From Pseudoips prasinana (Eukaryota > Arthropoda > Insecta > Lepidoptera > Nolidae): 64,000 bases of DNA. The position numbers and the translations under genes were made by a program. Shown piece by piece: positions 1 to 10,933 of the stretch (the first letter of the stretch is position 1; each line of letters starts with the position of its first letter). The stretch covers positions 5,715,201 to 5,779,200 of the forward strand of contig OX621257.1 of NCBI GenBank assembly GCA_951640165.1, in the 5' to 3' direction. Below the pieces are notes generated by a model, which was given only the letters and a program-made list of their open reading frames with translations, was not told where the DNA came from and did not search any database.

Positions 1-322
1 TAAAACTAAACTACGTTTTGTTGTCAATAATTTTCTATTTGTCATTTGAATTAGTCAAAATTACTTTTCACTATAACCATATCTGAACGGATGCGTTCCA
101 AATTACGTTAAAATGTTAATGTTTTATTAACGTTATGTTATCTTGTATTTTTTTTTCTCTGTGATTATATATATTTTTTTGTGTTTAATGCCTGTTTGTA
201 AGCTGGCGGGTGGTGCAGAGTATACCCACGTGTGTGTACTGCATAGCACTACTATACTTAACGTTATTATATAGTATTTTTATATATCTTATATATTTAT
301 CTTATATTGTTAATATTTATTT
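1..322 (+). other. 5' leader region of the first LINE (start not resolved)
   Basis: AT-rich sequence ahead of the long reverse transcriptase frame. It is probably at least partly the 5' untranslated region of the LINE that follows, but the 5' end of the element cannot be placed: no target duplication or internal promoter motif is evident, and the element could begin outside the window. Confidence 0.35.
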
Positions 323-3271
323 ATGTATTATTCAAATAGCGATAGTGATGATGATTCTTTTCATTCTGTAATAGAATCTACGACTTCAGGAAATGATAGT
401 TTTTCATCCTTGCCCGATACCCTCGGCGATTTAGTACGGCAAACCTTTTCAGGAAATTGTCGACATTTATTAAATATATGCCATCTTAACGCGCAAAGTA
501 TACCCAGTCATTACAATGATCTGCATGAGACGTTCTCAGATTGTAACGTTCACGCCATCTTGATTTCCGAAAGCTGGCTTAAACCTAACCTATTTTCGAC
601 CACGTATTCTCTGCCTGGATTCATTCTTGTACGTAACGACCGAATAGGTAAGGCGGGGGGCGGTGTTGCAGTGTATGTAAGAAGTGACCTTCCTTTTAAG
701 ATTTTAGCAACTTCCACCCCTACCTATTCTGCCTCTGCTGAGTTTCTCTTTCTTGAAATTTCTCTCAAAGGGTCGAACACGGTTTTAGGCGTGGTTTACT
801 GCCCTCCAAATATTGACTACTTCACCGATATCGAATTGGTTTTAGAATCTTTAGGTTCCGAGTATGCTCATCACATCATCATGGGTGATTTCAATACCAA
901 CCTCAATGTCCGTAATTCCCCTCGTTCCCGTAAACTCCTGCACATAGTCGAGTCAAGCAGTCTTCATGTGTTACCACTCCAACCTACGCACCATAACATC
1001 TCAGGTGATGATACTTGGCTCGACTTAATCCTTACCTCTAACCTCTCCTTAGTTGCCTCTCATGGGCAACATGTAGCTCCTGGATTCTCCCATCACGACC
1101 TCATTTACCTTTCTTATATCCTTAAGCCTCCCAAGCCTAAACCCAAGGTCGTGCACGTGCGTTCCTTCGGTCGGATTGATGTCAATCACCTCCGTAAGGA
1201 TGCATCTAATATTGACTGGGAACCTTTGCAAGTAGCTCAAAATGTTGACGACATGGTCGATATTTTCAACAAGAATATCTTTGGGTTGTACGATGTCCAT
1301 GCGCCCGTAGCAAAGGTTAAATTGAAACGCCTGCCTGCGCCGTGGATGTCGAAGGAAGTAAAAATGGTAATGCGACGTAGAGATCGAGCATTTCCCAACT
1401 TCAAAAAAGCGCGCAGCGATCTAAATTGGAACCTTTACAAAATTGCTAGGAATCGGTGTAATCAGATGATACGCAATGCTAAACGCCGTCATATTCTTGA
1501 TAACATATCTTCTTCTACACCTGCCGGTATCTGGAAATTCCTTGGAACTCTTGGTATCGGTAAGCCGCGTCATTTAGACCTTCCCAGCTCGATTGGTTTA
1601 GATGATCTTAACCAACATTTCACTACTACTTCTTCGTTGGATCATTTAATCCAATTTCAAACTATAGCCTTTCTTAATGGTCTTACGCGCCCAAATATCT
1701 CTCCTTTTTATTTCACAACAGTGGATTCGAATGAGATCAAAAAGATTATCCTCTCAATTAAATCGAATGCTGTTGGCTGTGATGGTATCAGCCGACGGAT
1801 GATTACTACTATCCTGGATAACCTCCTTCCTGCAATTACGCACATAGTCAACTTTTCCCTTAATTCCGGAACATTCCCCTCCATATGGCGTAAAGCTTAT
1901 GTCCATCCACTCCCTAAGGTCACCAATCCCACTCTCCCTACCCAATACCGTCCTATTTCTATCCTTCCTTTCTTATCCAAAGTACTGGAGTCCTGTGTTC
2001 AGAAACAGCTTTCACATTTCATACTTTCCAATAGCTTGTTAAGTCCCCTGCAATCTGGTTTTAGACCTAAACACAGTACTACCACGGCACTTCTTAAAGT
2101 GACTGACGATATTCGAGCAGGTATGGAGGATACCAAAGTCACGGTGATGGTTTTGGTAGACTTCTCTAACGCTTTTAATACCGTCGGTCACGATATCCTT
2201 CTATGTGTCCTCTCCCATCTTATGATCTCTGACGTACCACTGGAATGGTTTTCTTCATATCTTCGAGGGCGCCAGCAATCTGTACGCATCGGTGAAGCTT
2301 CATCGAATTGGTGTGACTTGGAGACTGGTGTCCCTCAAGGCGGTATTCTTTCTCCTCTTTTATTTTCTGTTTTTATCAACCTCTTAACGAAAAATATTCA
2401 AAATGCGTATCATCTGTATGCCGATGACCTACAATTATATGCTCAAGCGAGTGTTGACAGCTTGCCTGAAGTAATAGGAAAACTAAATCAGGATTTAGAC
2501 CTGATCAAAAATTGGTCTGATAACTTCGGGCTTACTGTTAATCCCTTAAAATGTCAAGCAATGATTGTCGGTAGTTCTCGCATGATGAGCAGATTTGATG
2601 TTGAAGATCTACCGCTTATATCATTTAATAATTCTGCTATACCAATTAGCCAAAGTGTTAAAAACTTAGGTCTCCACATTGATTCAACAATGAGCTGGCA
2701 GAACCAAATAACTAGTGTTTCCCAGAGGGTCACAAATACTCTACGGTCACTCTATCGTCTTAGACACTTTCTCCCATCTGGAACAAAAGTGTTGCTCGTG
2801 CAGGCCTTAATATTCCCTATCATTGACTATGGTGATGTGTGCTACTTTGACCTGAATGCAGATCATCTTAATAAACTTGACCGACTTCTAAATAACTGCA
2901 TTCGATTCATTTTCAATCTCCGAAAATACGATCATGTGTCTAATTATCGCTCTCAACTTAAGTGGTTGCCTATTCGGCAGCGTAGGTCTCTGAGAGCGTT
3001 AACTACTCTTTACTCTTTACTTGATTCTCCCTCTTCTCCCTCGTATCTAACTTCAAAATTTCACTATCTACATAGCAACCACAGTAAATTTCTTCGTTCT
3101 TCTCATAATAGACTTCTTCAGTGCCCATCTCATCATTCTAATTTCATTCACTCTTCTTTCGTCGTACAATCGATTCTTCTATGGAACTCCCTTCCACCGG
3201 AAATCAGGATGGCAAAGAGTCGTTATTCTTTTAAAATGAAAACTCGCGCATATCTTTTAAAGAAAATCTAA
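323..3271 (+). CDS. Non-LTR retrotransposon ORF2: endonuclease plus reverse transcriptase (CR1/Jockey group)
   Basis: An uninterrupted 982-residue frame starting at ATG. An exonuclease-endonuclease-phosphatase domain fills roughly residues 50-260, with the LNAQS start motif near residue 55 and MGDFN at 187-191. The reverse transcriptase follows at about 480-750, with the TxYRPIS-type block, GVPQGGILSP from residue 669 and the catalytic YADD at 699-702. A C-terminal thumb-like region ends near LPPEIR. Endonuclease nicking of target DNA and target-primed reverse transcription are the known roles of this architecture. No internal stops or frameshifts are visible, so the enzyme could be functional. 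No separate ORF1 is seen upstream in the window. The endonuclease and RT motifs fit the CR1/Jockey group; the exact clade is not resolved. Confidence 0.93.
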   Translation: MYYSNSDSDDDSFHSVIESTTSGNDSFSSLPDTLGDLVRQTFSGNCRHLLNICHLNAQSIPSHYNDLHETFSDCNVHAILISESWLKPNLFSTTYSLPGFILVRNDRIGKAGGGVAVYVRSDLPFKILATSTPTYSASAEFLFLEISLKGSNTVLGVVYCPPNIDYFTDIELVLESLGSEYAHHIIMGDFNTNLNVRNSPRSRKLLHIVESSSLHVLPLQPTHHNISGDDTWLDLILTSNLSLVASHGQHVAPGFSHHDLIYLSYILKPPKPKPKVVHVRSFGRIDVNHLRKDASNIDWEPLQVAQNVDDMVDIFNKNIFGLYDVHAPVAKVKLKRLPAPWMSKEVKMVMRRRDRAFPNFKKARSDLNWNLYKIARNRCNQMIRNAKRRHILDNISSSTPAGIWKFLGTLGIGKPRHLDLPSSIGLDDLNQHFTTTSSLDHLIQFQTIAFLNGLTRPNISPFYFTTVDSNEIKKIILSIKSNAVGCDGISRRMITTILDNLLPAITHIVNFSLNSGTFPSIWRKAYVHPLPKVTNPTLPTQYRPISILPFLSKVLESCVQKQLSHFILSNSLLSPLQSGFRPKHSTTTALLKVTDDIRAGMEDTKVTVMVLVDFSNAFNTVGHDILLCVLSHLMISDVPLEWFSSYLRGRQQSVRIGEASSNWCDLETGVPQGGILSPLLFSVFINLLTKNIQNAYHLYADDLQLYAQASVDSLPEVIGKLNQDLDLIKNWSDNFGLTVNPLKCQAMIVGSSRMMSRFDVEDLPLISFNNSAIPISQSVKNLGLHIDSTMSWQNQITSVSQRVTNTLRSLYRLRHFLPSGTKVLLVQALIFPIIDYGDVCYFDLNADHLNKLDRLLNNCIRFIFNLRKYDHVSNYRSQLKWLPIRQRRSLRALTTLYSLLDSPSSPSYLTSKFHYLHSNHSKFLRSSHNRLLQCPSHHSNFIHSSFVVQSILLWNSLPPEIRMAKSRYSFKMKTRAYLLKKI

Positions 3272-3556
3272 TATCATATTACAGTTGTATTATTTATTAT
3301 ATAATTTATTTATTTATATATATATATATTAGTATATATATATATATATTATAGTATGTATTATATATATATATGATATGTATCTGTGTAATTTATGTAC
3401 CTTCTATATCTTTTCATCTGCAATATTTTGATACTTTAGTGCACCTACCATGTTTTCTCTGCATCACCCCAAGGTTGACTGGAAGAGAATGCCTTTGGCA
3501 TTAAGTCCGCCTCTGTACAATTCTGTGCAAGAAGTTTTTAAATAAATAAATAAAAA
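3272..3556 (+). repeat. 3' untranslated region and AATA-repeat tail of the first LINE
   Basis: Sequence after the ORF2 stop. It holds a TA-rich microsatellite (about 3300-3380) and then a conserved block that recurs at 21400-21555, with matching segments around GGCATTAAGTCCGCCTCTGT. It ends in an (AATA)n run at about 3540-3556. Recurrence of the tail elsewhere marks the 3' end of the family. Confidence 0.8.
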
Positions 3557-4957
3557 AATACAGGTACTTTCCCCGACCTAATGAAATGCAGTAAAATCAT
3601 ACCATTGTTTAAATCAGGCTCTAAAGACGATCCCTCTAATTATCGCCCCATCTCCATTTTACCAGCATTCAGTAAAATATTTGAAAAACTCATACTCAAG
3701 CAGTTACTCAAGCATTTTAATGTAAACAACCTCTTGCACCAGAACCAGTTTGGGTTTACTAAAGGGCGATCTACAACAGATGCAGGGATTGCACTAATAA
3801 AACATATATTTGATGCATGGGAGAAGTCACAGAATGCTTTTGGAGTTTTTTGTGACCTTCCAAAAGCGTTTGATTGCGTTCACCACGACACGCTATTACT
3901 GAAATTACGACACTATGGCGTAAGGGAAGTTGCGCTTGACGTTTTATCCTCTTACCTTAATCAGAGAGTTCAGTGTGTCGACGTAGGTGGAGTTAAGTCA
4001 AATGATCTACCTGTCACTTTAGGCGTGCCACAAGGGTCCATTCTTGGTCCCTTTTTGTTTTTAGTGTATATTAATGATTTACCACATTATTTAAAAAACT
4101 TCTGTGATGTAGTACTTTTTGCGGATGACACTTCTCTTATCTTTAAAGTAGATCGAAACAGAGATAACCTTGATGAAATAAATAGTGCTCTCACACTGAT
4201 TACCGAATGGTTTACGGTTAATAACTTAGTTCTAAATGCCAAAAAAACGAAGTGCGTTAAATTCACCACACCTAATGTGAGAAATGTTGGTCCAGATCTG
4301 GTAATGAACAATGAAGTGTTGGAATCTGTTCAATCTACTACATTTCTGGGCTTAACTTTAGACAGAAAACTTCAATGGGGTACTCACATATCCGGCTTGG
4401 CTGGAAGATTAAGCTCTGCTGCTTATGCTGTTAGAAAAGTTAGACAACTTACTAACATAGATACTGCGCGCCTGGTTTATTTTAGCTACTTCCACAGTAT
4501 TATGTCTTACGGTATACTACTGTGGGGTAAGGCGGCTGACATCCACAGTATCTTTATTCTACAAAAACGTGCAGTACGAGCTATTTATCAGCTAGGTGCG
4601 AGATTCTCCTTAAAAGAGTTTTTCAAGGAGATAAATATATTAACGGTATCTTCGCAATATATTTATGCTAATATAATTTATGTGCGGCAAAATTTGAATT
4701 TGTTTCAAAAGAGAAGTGACACACACACGATAACCACTAGAAATAAACACAAATTGTGTGCAGAATCCCATCGTTTACAAAAGGTTCATTGTTCTTTTGT
4801 CGGACTGAGTATCCGAATTTATAACAAAATACCCACAAATCTTCAGGAACTGTCCTATGCTAAATTTAAATCAGAGATCAAGAATATTTTAATGAAAAAG
4901 GCCTATTACACTCTAAATGATTATTTAAGCGACAAAAACGCTTGGTCGCTTGGTTAA
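3557..4957 (+). pseudogene. 5'-truncated LINE ORF2 (reverse transcriptase part only)
   Basis: The frame is open from 3557, immediately after the tail of the preceding LINE. The first ATG at 3581 is internal to the protein, since the upstream codons read as typical RT sequence. Visible motifs are NYRPISILP, the AFDCVHHDTLL block, GVPQGSILGP and the catalytic FADD at residues 180-183 counted from 3581, followed by the thumb and the WGKA/QKRAVR C-terminal block. The endonuclease is missing. The RT motifs resemble the LINE copies at 28.8, 36.6 and 57.0 kb rather than the first LINE. Either this copy was truncated on insertion, or the first LINE inserted into it and its 5' part lies outside the window. 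Confidence 0.88.
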
Positions 4958-5880
4958 ACAAGAGCAACATCTTAGTGTTATGTTAAGGATATACATGTAT
5001 ATTTTTCTCAATCGACTATAGAAATAATGCTGTAATAATTTAACTTTATAGATTTTTAGACATATTATTAAAACAAATGTGTATTATCTTGAACATGTCA
5101 AACGCTGTTCGGCCGAAGGCTGTTAACGACTTCAATATGAATTCCCCTTTGTAAGCTCGTCATGCTCCCATTGTCTGTTAATGCTTGCGGTGGCGTTGTG
5201 GGTCGGGTCGTTTCCTTCCCTCTAATATGGCGAGGGAGGCGATGGCTGGCCCACACGTCATACTCGTGAACGGGTGCTGCTTGCGGTAACTGGTCGAACT
5301 GCTGTTGGGGTACTCATTTTTTTTCTTTCGCCTCTGGTAGACTTCGTTTGACTTGTTAATTTTGTAAATGTACGCGGATGCACCCACCGTTTTTTCGTCT
5401 AGCAAGAGGATATTCTAAGTGCTTGAGTGAAATTGAATGCTATTGCTTATTTATTTTATTATGATTCACTGAATGACAACGGTTCTGTGCGTGCATTAGC
5501 CTACATAACAACCAATCACAATGTAAGTAAAATACATGACATTTAAAAAATAAAAATCGTAAAATGAAAGCAAAAGAAGACGAAAAAAGCAAGCCCGGAG
5601 TTTCTTTGTGGCTTTCTTCTCCGGGTCGTCCACCTAGGCAGCTAGAGAAAGCCGCAGGCTAGCTAGGGTAGGTTCCTCAGCGGCGAGGATCGCTTTGGCC
5701 CATTAATGCGTGATCGGTGATCCCGTGCATGTGATCACACCCTCACTTAGAATTTCGTATTTGCTTTAGTCTTCAATTCTTTAATTTTAATATAGTAGAA
5801 CTAAATTTCAAAATAATAGATTAGTACATTGTTATTTATTTAAGGATTTCAGAAAATATATGCGATAAAACAAACCGCAC
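4958..5880. other. LINE 3' flank and two GC-rich blocks of unknown origin
   Basis: The first 150 bases are probably the 3' untranslated region of the truncated LINE. Two GC-rich blocks follow (about 5150-5400 and 5580-5750), unlike the surrounding AT-rich DNA. Their composition suggests retroelement 3' ends, but no protein motif or tRNA head was recognised. Short open frames here show no recognisable protein. Confidence 0.4.
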
Positions 5881-6020
5881 GGACTGACAGATTATTTTTT
5901 TTTTTGTAACTTTTTACTATCCACTTTGTTTATGTACTGCATTGTGACCTTGACAAGTACAAGTGTATGTTAATACCCAAGTGCTGAATAAATATTTCAT
6001 TTCATTTCATTTCATTTCAA
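5881..6020 (+). repeat. Dispersed retroelement 3' end with TTTCA-repeat tail
   Basis: A block around GACAAGTACAAGTGTATGTT followed by AATAAATATTT and a (CATTT)n tail. Related blocks lie at 12241-12335 and about 21815-21895. A shared 3' part with variable 5' truncation and a short tandem tail is typical of LINE or SINE 3' ends. Confidence 0.6.
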
Positions 6021-6109
6021 TGGCCGTGTATGAATAATATCCCAGGATGTCCCAGGATATCCTTAGTTTGTAATCCAACTGAAACAAAATTATACATTAA
6101 AATACAAAC

Positions 6110-6222
6110 AAAACAAATTACATACATTTGTAAGTATGTTATTTGTTTTGTTAACAGCCGCTGCGTCATCGTGCAGTTAATGTTGATACAAATCAACATT
6201 AACTGCACGTGTGACGCAGCGG
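6110..6222. repeat. Two adjacent long palindromes (fold-back repeat)
   Basis: The first palindrome (about 6109-6148) has 15-base arms AAACAAATTACATAC and GTATGTTATTTGTTT with one mismatch. The second (6158-6222) has arms of about 31 bases reading from CCGCTGCGTCA to GCAGTTAATGTTGAT around a 4-base loop. The outer part of the second resembles the tRNA-like head GACGCAGCGG of a SINE seen at 17672, so it may be an inverted duplication of a SINE head. Confidence 0.75.
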
Positions 6223-6511
6223 ATAAGACAGTCGCCTCGCTAGTTCAGTATCGTGCCCAGAAGACTGACAGCATTGCCACGTTGTATGGCAATGCTTATT
6301 CTCTGTGCAAAAAAATACCAACCCTAAACATAGGCTACATCACAATTTATATATGATTTATTGATTTCTGAACAAATCTCGCTCCAATGCTCGTAGTGAA
6401 TGGAACTTATGAAAATAAAGATCTGCTTTACTAAGAAAACGCCTTGTACGCTCTGGAAAATCAATAAAATTGTATAAGCCTAAACAAGGGAATTTTATTA
6501 TACCTAAAAGT
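6223..6511. other. AT-rich sequence with no recognised gene
   Basis: Apart from a tRNA-like fragment running on from the palindrome (about 6223-6250), nothing recognisable was seen. Confidence 0.4.
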
Positions 6512-6824
6512 GATGTCCTCCCGGCTGAATTTCGGCTACGGTGGCCATTCTCAATGGAGATAAGCCAATTGTGCAGGACATATTATAGTGCACAAGTGTG
6601 TGCGCAAACACGGGGGTACTTTCCATTCTATCACTCTCATGATCCGACACGATCGGAAAGAGGTCAGTTACAGGACCGACGGCTTTACGTGCTCTCCGAG
6701 GCACGGGGGTGTAATACCGCCAACTTCCACGGAAAAGTCGCAAAATCATTTTAGCCCGACCCGGGATTTGAACCCAGGACCTCATTTTCTGCGGTAGAAC
6801 ACGCTACCGCTAGACCAACGAGGC
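6512..6824 (-). repeat. tRNA-headed SINE, family A
   Basis: On the minus strand it starts with a tRNA-like head beginning GCCTCGTTGGTCTAGCGGT (pol III A box) with a B box GGTTCAAATCC. The body contains TTTACGTGCTCTCCGAGGCA (read here on the plus strand) and it ends near a GGCCGAAATTC block. Four further copies lie at 10934, 22687, 31002 and 59940. Short open frames in both strands here are by-products of the SINE. Confidence 0.85.
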
Positions 6825-6997
6825 AGTCGAAACTTAAACCTAAAAGTAATATGGAGTGATATAACCAGTGCCTATTATTTCTTATGTAAATATTACGCAG
6901 TGAACGTTGGCAAAGTTCTGAAATAGCCCAGTCTGTAGTATAGGTAATTATAAATCTACGTACTACATTCAACCGAATAATACTGAAGTGTACATTT

Positions 6998-7070
6998 AAA
7001 TAAAAATAAATAAAAACCGTTTTTATTCACATAGACTTTAAAAGCGCTTGTAAATAGTCGGATCATGAAT
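6998..7070 (-). repeat. 3'-end fragment of a dispersed retroelement (R family)
   Basis: Reverse complement of the 3' end found at 8225-8590, 41783-42125 and 48150-48345, marked by AAAAGCGCTTGTAAATAGTC and TTTTTATTCAC. Only the terminal part is present, consistent with 5' truncation. Confidence 0.65.
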
Positions 7071-7113
7071 AGTATTACAAATTAACTAAAGAATTTTTAT
7101 ATATAATACTGGG

Positions 7114-7251
7114 TACAGACGCCAGCACATCAAGCTGCCTCAATCTATCAAACTTCTCCAATTTAAAGTGAACCTTATGCTTTTGTGATAAAGTCGTAAA
7201 TCAATAAAAGAAATTTGACAGTTGGGGTAGCTGGATGTGCTGGCGTCTGTA
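7114..7251. mobile_element. Short terminal-inverted-repeat element (MITE), TA target
   Basis: Perfect 18-base inverted ends including the flanking TA: TACAGACGCCAGCACATC at 7114-7131 and its complement at 7234-7251. The element proper is 7116-7249 (134 bp) with TA duplicated on both sides. It has no coding capacity. The terminal pattern CA.ACG.C...C..ATCAAGCT is shared with the elements at 43290 and 60346. Confidence 0.8.
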
Positions 7252-8224
7252 AATTTAAATAAAATAAAAATTAATAAAAACAATTTTTATAGTTAGAATT
7301 TTTATAGTTAGAATTTTTATATTTAAGGTATTACAAATAAACTATAGATATTTAATTCTAGGTACAAGTAGATTATTCGATCGTGACTTACATTTGTCAA
7401 GTAGAATATAATTCAATTTAAGATGCCAATGCTTTATATTAATCAGGCAGTTCTTGAAGTTATTGTCAAATTGGTTATTTAACGTTTTTAAATTGTCAAT
7501 ACTTATAGTTTTAGATAGATATATTTAACTACATCTTCATTTTGTAGAAACACCGTTAAATTAATTTCATCATCATCATCATGTCAGTCGAATGACGTCC
7601 ACTGTTGGCCAAAGGCCTCCCCGAAATCTCAATGGATTGTGTCGAACAACGAATTTACTATACTTTGAAAAGAAATAAATCAGCCTACTGTAGTAGGGCG
7701 GGAGCGCGATACGGTCTTTCACGTGGGTTCTTTTTTACGCTTAGTGTTTATTTTTGCATGATTCTGTGATTCTTCTTTCTGTGTCTTTTAAATGCTATTA
7801 TAATGTAGTAGACTATTTAAATGGTAAATTATAATTTTTAATTATTTTCATTCTTTGATTTAATAATAGCATTATGAAAACTGACAATATTTTTTGACTC
7901 TTACACTATGCATTGGCCTTATTTTTTTAATTCATTATACTTAGTCTTATTTGACATTATTTTGCTACTTTGGATATAATTTTGATAATTTTGTTACTTT
8001 TGACATTATTTTACTGTATACTGTTTAATTTAATGAATTGTTATTTTAATGCAATGCAATGCGTGGTTATAATGTGATTCTTGAATATACTATTTAAGGT
8101 AATGTAAAAATAAAAAATACTGTTCGCATGCCTTATTTTAAGGTAGAATATAGAGCACTATACCAACATTGTAACAACTTGTACTTTTAACCTATTTTCT
8201 GTGAATAAAGATTATTATTAGTAT
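7252..8224. other. AT-rich stretch with an RTE tail fragment
   Basis: It contains an imperfect repeat of AGAATTTTTATA near 7295-7325 and a short minus-strand RTE-type 3' end at about 7568-7640 (ATC repeats, then GTCAGTCGAATGACGTCCAC). The rest is AT-rich with no recognised gene. Confidence 0.45.
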
Positions 8225-8590
8225 TATTGGATCCGGTGGTAGCATTAAAGCGCGACCGTCGTTTTAAACACAAGGTCCGTTATAATACTAATACTGAATT
8301 CATACTTTAATATAGACAGAACCATTCGGACAATATGTAGTAAAATATAAATTCCAATAATTAAACCTAAACATAATCTCCGTGACAATAACTTAATACA
8401 AGCTAGCTAAATATCACTACCATTATAAAATAAATTGTATAAATGTTTTAACATTCCGTGTACCTAAATATCTGTAATAAGTAACTAGAAATAATAACTG
8501 TATTACTACAAACATGTTCTGACTATTTACAAGAGCTTTTTTAGTCTACGTGAATAAAAACCTTTTTACTTTATTTTTATTTTTTACAAA
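8225..8590 (+). repeat. Dispersed retroelement 3' region (R family), long copy
   Basis: About 360 bp nearly colinear with 41783-42125, beginning GGATCCGGTGGTAGCATTAA and ending GTCTACGTGAATAAAAACC. Shorter copies at 6998, 48150 and 60246 keep only the right end. That pattern of shared 3' end and variable 5' end points to a LINE or SINE rather than a DNA transposon. Confidence 0.75.
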
Positions 8591-8844
8591 GAACATTTCC
8601 GCTAAAGACTAAGTTGGGCGAGTCGTGGGCAAAAGCTAGTAGGTTCATAATAATTTACTAGAACTTCAGTTATTTGCATATTTATTTGCAGTGTAACAAG
8701 TCACGTTATGCCTTCACAATTTAATGTTATGTGTTCACAATTGCTTGAACTGTCCGGTGAAGCAGTGAATGCAAGAGGATTTCCCTTAGGCTACCTAATT
8801 GTCATTAAATTATTGATCACCTTGAAAATATTCAAGAACGTTTT

Positions 8845-9219
8845 ATGAAATTCCTTTGTTATCGTCTCAAAATCCCTTACAGTTCTACAAATTACTTAGA
8901 CCTATGTAAGAAGTTCCACATTCAACCTCTAATAAATCGAAGGTGTTTGGCCGATTGCACGTTTTTATTAAAGCTATTATCTAATGTGATTGACTGTCCC
9001 CATATTTTACAGAAACTGCACTTTAACGTTCCCCAAAGATCGTCTAGATTTATAACACCTATATCTATTCCATTTTCGTCGCCTAATTATAGGCAAAATT
9101 CATATATAGTGCGAGCGAGCAAGGATTTTAATAAATTATGTAAAAAGTTTGATTTTGACCCATTTAATACCAAGAGCGAGGTGGCACGCAGGCAGCTGAA
9201 CCTTAATTTTTTCCAATAA
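8845..9219 (+). pseudogene. C-terminal remnant of a LINE reverse transcriptase protein
   Basis: A 124-residue frame with the C-terminal LINE pattern FLCYRL, NRRCLADCTFLLKLL, DCPHIL and a final NKLCKKFDFDPF. This lies after the RT domain in many Jockey-group proteins. The RT catalytic core is absent. The frame probably begins a little upstream of the ATG in RT-like sequence. A 3' untranslated region follows and ends in a TTAA-repeat tail near 9380-9400. Confidence 0.75.
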
Positions 9220-9404
9220 CTTTTAACATTATAATATGTCTTCAGCTACTCGGTTTAAGAGTAAAATCGGAAGCATTGTATGTGTGTATCAGTCGCTATC
9301 CGTGGAAACCTGTAATTGGCTTTATGTTTCCTATTATAGAAGTAATATTTTTTATGTATAGCTGTTGGTTTTCCAAACAATAAATTAATTAATTAATTTA
9401 AAAA
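9220..9404 (+). repeat. 3' untranslated region and TTAA-repeat tail of the LINE remnant
   Basis: Follows the stop of the LINE C-terminal remnant and ends with AATAAATTAATTAATTAA, a poly(A)-signal-like motif merging into a short tandem tail. Confidence 0.6.
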
Positions 9405-9482
9405 ACTTGTAAATTCTAATGTTCTCAGCTAATAAGGAACTTCGCTAGAGGAATCTAATTGGGACGTGGAATTAGTTTTAGG

Positions 9483-9545
9483 GTGCCGCTGGATGCGAGT
9501 AGCGCAAGACCGACATTTGCAGAGATCTTTGGGAGAGGCCTTAAA
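9483..9545 (+). repeat. RTE-type LINE 3' fragment
   Basis: It matches the C-terminal coding tail seen more fully at 58452-58657: GCTGGATGCGAGTAGCGCAA and then ATCTTTGGGAGAGGCCTT. Only about 60 bases survive. Confidence 0.65.
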
Positions 9546-9664
9546 AGTAAAAAATTAGGTCATAGTTAATTATAAAAACTATGATTTAAGAAGTATTCAA
9601 AAATATTTATATGGCTTCTTATTTGCTGTATAAACAAATAATTACACTACATTAAAATGTTTCA

Positions 9665-9977
9665 TCTATACATATAATAAAATCGTAGGAAAGTCAAAAC
9701 TGTACATTAAATATTTTTTAAAAAGGATACTTAGGCCGTGATCTACAATTGACATCGAAGCCAAAAATATAGTTTTTAGAATTTTTGTCTGTTTGTCTGT
9801 ATGTATGTCCGGGCTAAACTCAAAAAGTACTGCATGGATTCACTTAAAATTTTGCATGAATATTACTAAGAGGTCGGGTCAACATATAGGCTACATATTA
9901 TGACGCTAACACATACGGGGAAGGAGCTGTGATCTTTTATAAAGTTCAACGCGGGTAAAACCGCGGGGCACAGCTAG
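9665..9977 (+). mobile_element. Non-autonomous Helitron, family H (copy 1)
   Basis: It starts TCTATACATATAATAAAA and ends CTAG, inserted between A and T. Just before the end is the hairpin CGCGG-GTAAAA-CCGCG followed by GGCACAG and CTAG, the usual Helitron 3' arrangement. The body includes the TTTGTCTGTATGTATGTCCG run. No coding capacity. Length about 313 bp. Confidence 0.88.
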
Positions 9978-10504
9978 TCTAAAATAAGAACTGACAGTCT
10001 TCCGGAATGGATTCGTTCAGCTGCCGGACTTTAAAATAACCGTTTGAAATAACGCAAATGGACATATGACAGATATAAGTAAACACTTTGCACGACCGTG
10101 TTAAAATAACACAGCCATTTTGCTTGCTTGTTCAGTAGTCCAGTACCTACCTAAGAAAGGTACAACTTTTCCAATAGGTACACGCCTCATGTATTTCCAC
10201 TTGGATTGGTTCTAACTCGCAGTGTAAAGTAACGCCATCTGCATTTTGGAATATGTAACTCTTACACGCGTATGTTTGTTTTCATAGTAGAAAGTTACTC
10301 GCTCCTAGATGGCGATATTTACAATATTGAATCAGTTGCATGGTATAGTGCAAACGGGGGCAGCGTAATCGGCAGGCATTTGGAGGACTGGTGATTTTTT
10401 TTAATATCATTTAGTCCCGGCTTCTTCGCCCTTCTATCCGGCCAGCCGGCCGGCATCTTCAATAGTATAACCCATTTCGTAGTTTATCGCCATTAATTCA
10501 ATAT
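9978..10504. other. Unique-looking sequence, nothing recognised
   Basis: Mixed-composition DNA with no long open frame, tRNA head, or inverted repeat that I could identify. Confidence 0.4.
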
Positions 10505-10764
10505 CAAGTAAAGTCCGTCACAGTCAAGTCATTGTCCTACACCTGTAAAGCAGTGGTGACTTTACTAGAGGCTTCTATGAAGTTTTAGATTCAACACAGA
10601 AAATTGAAATTCACGGCAATATAGCAGTTTTCTCCACTTGTGTACAATGTCAAAAATGTTATGTATAAAAATGCACCGTATTTACATATAAAATCTCGAA
10701 TTTACACCAGTTTTTGAAAATGAAACAATGCTTCGTTGCGTCTTTTTCCGCGTTGGCGCCAAAA
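10505..10764 (-). repeat. Dispersed repeat with GGCGCC end (copy 1)
   Basis: Reverse-complement relative of 25165-25440 and 46519-46710. It shares the TTGGCGCCAA end, the CATTTTCAAAAACTGGT segment and the CTCCATAGAAGCCTCTAGTA segment. Non-coding; the frame on the minus strand is incidental. Confidence 0.7.
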
Positions 10765-10933
10765 GCGAGGACAGATGTAAAACAATAGTGTTACCAATTT
10801 CATTTTTAATACCATTATGATATGTTAAATGTAGTAGTCGCCACAGCGCGTAAATGACGCTATGCGAGTCGCAAACACATACTACAGAAACCGCTGTTGC
10901 TACAGAAATCAGGTGGGCTAATATTTGCTTATT

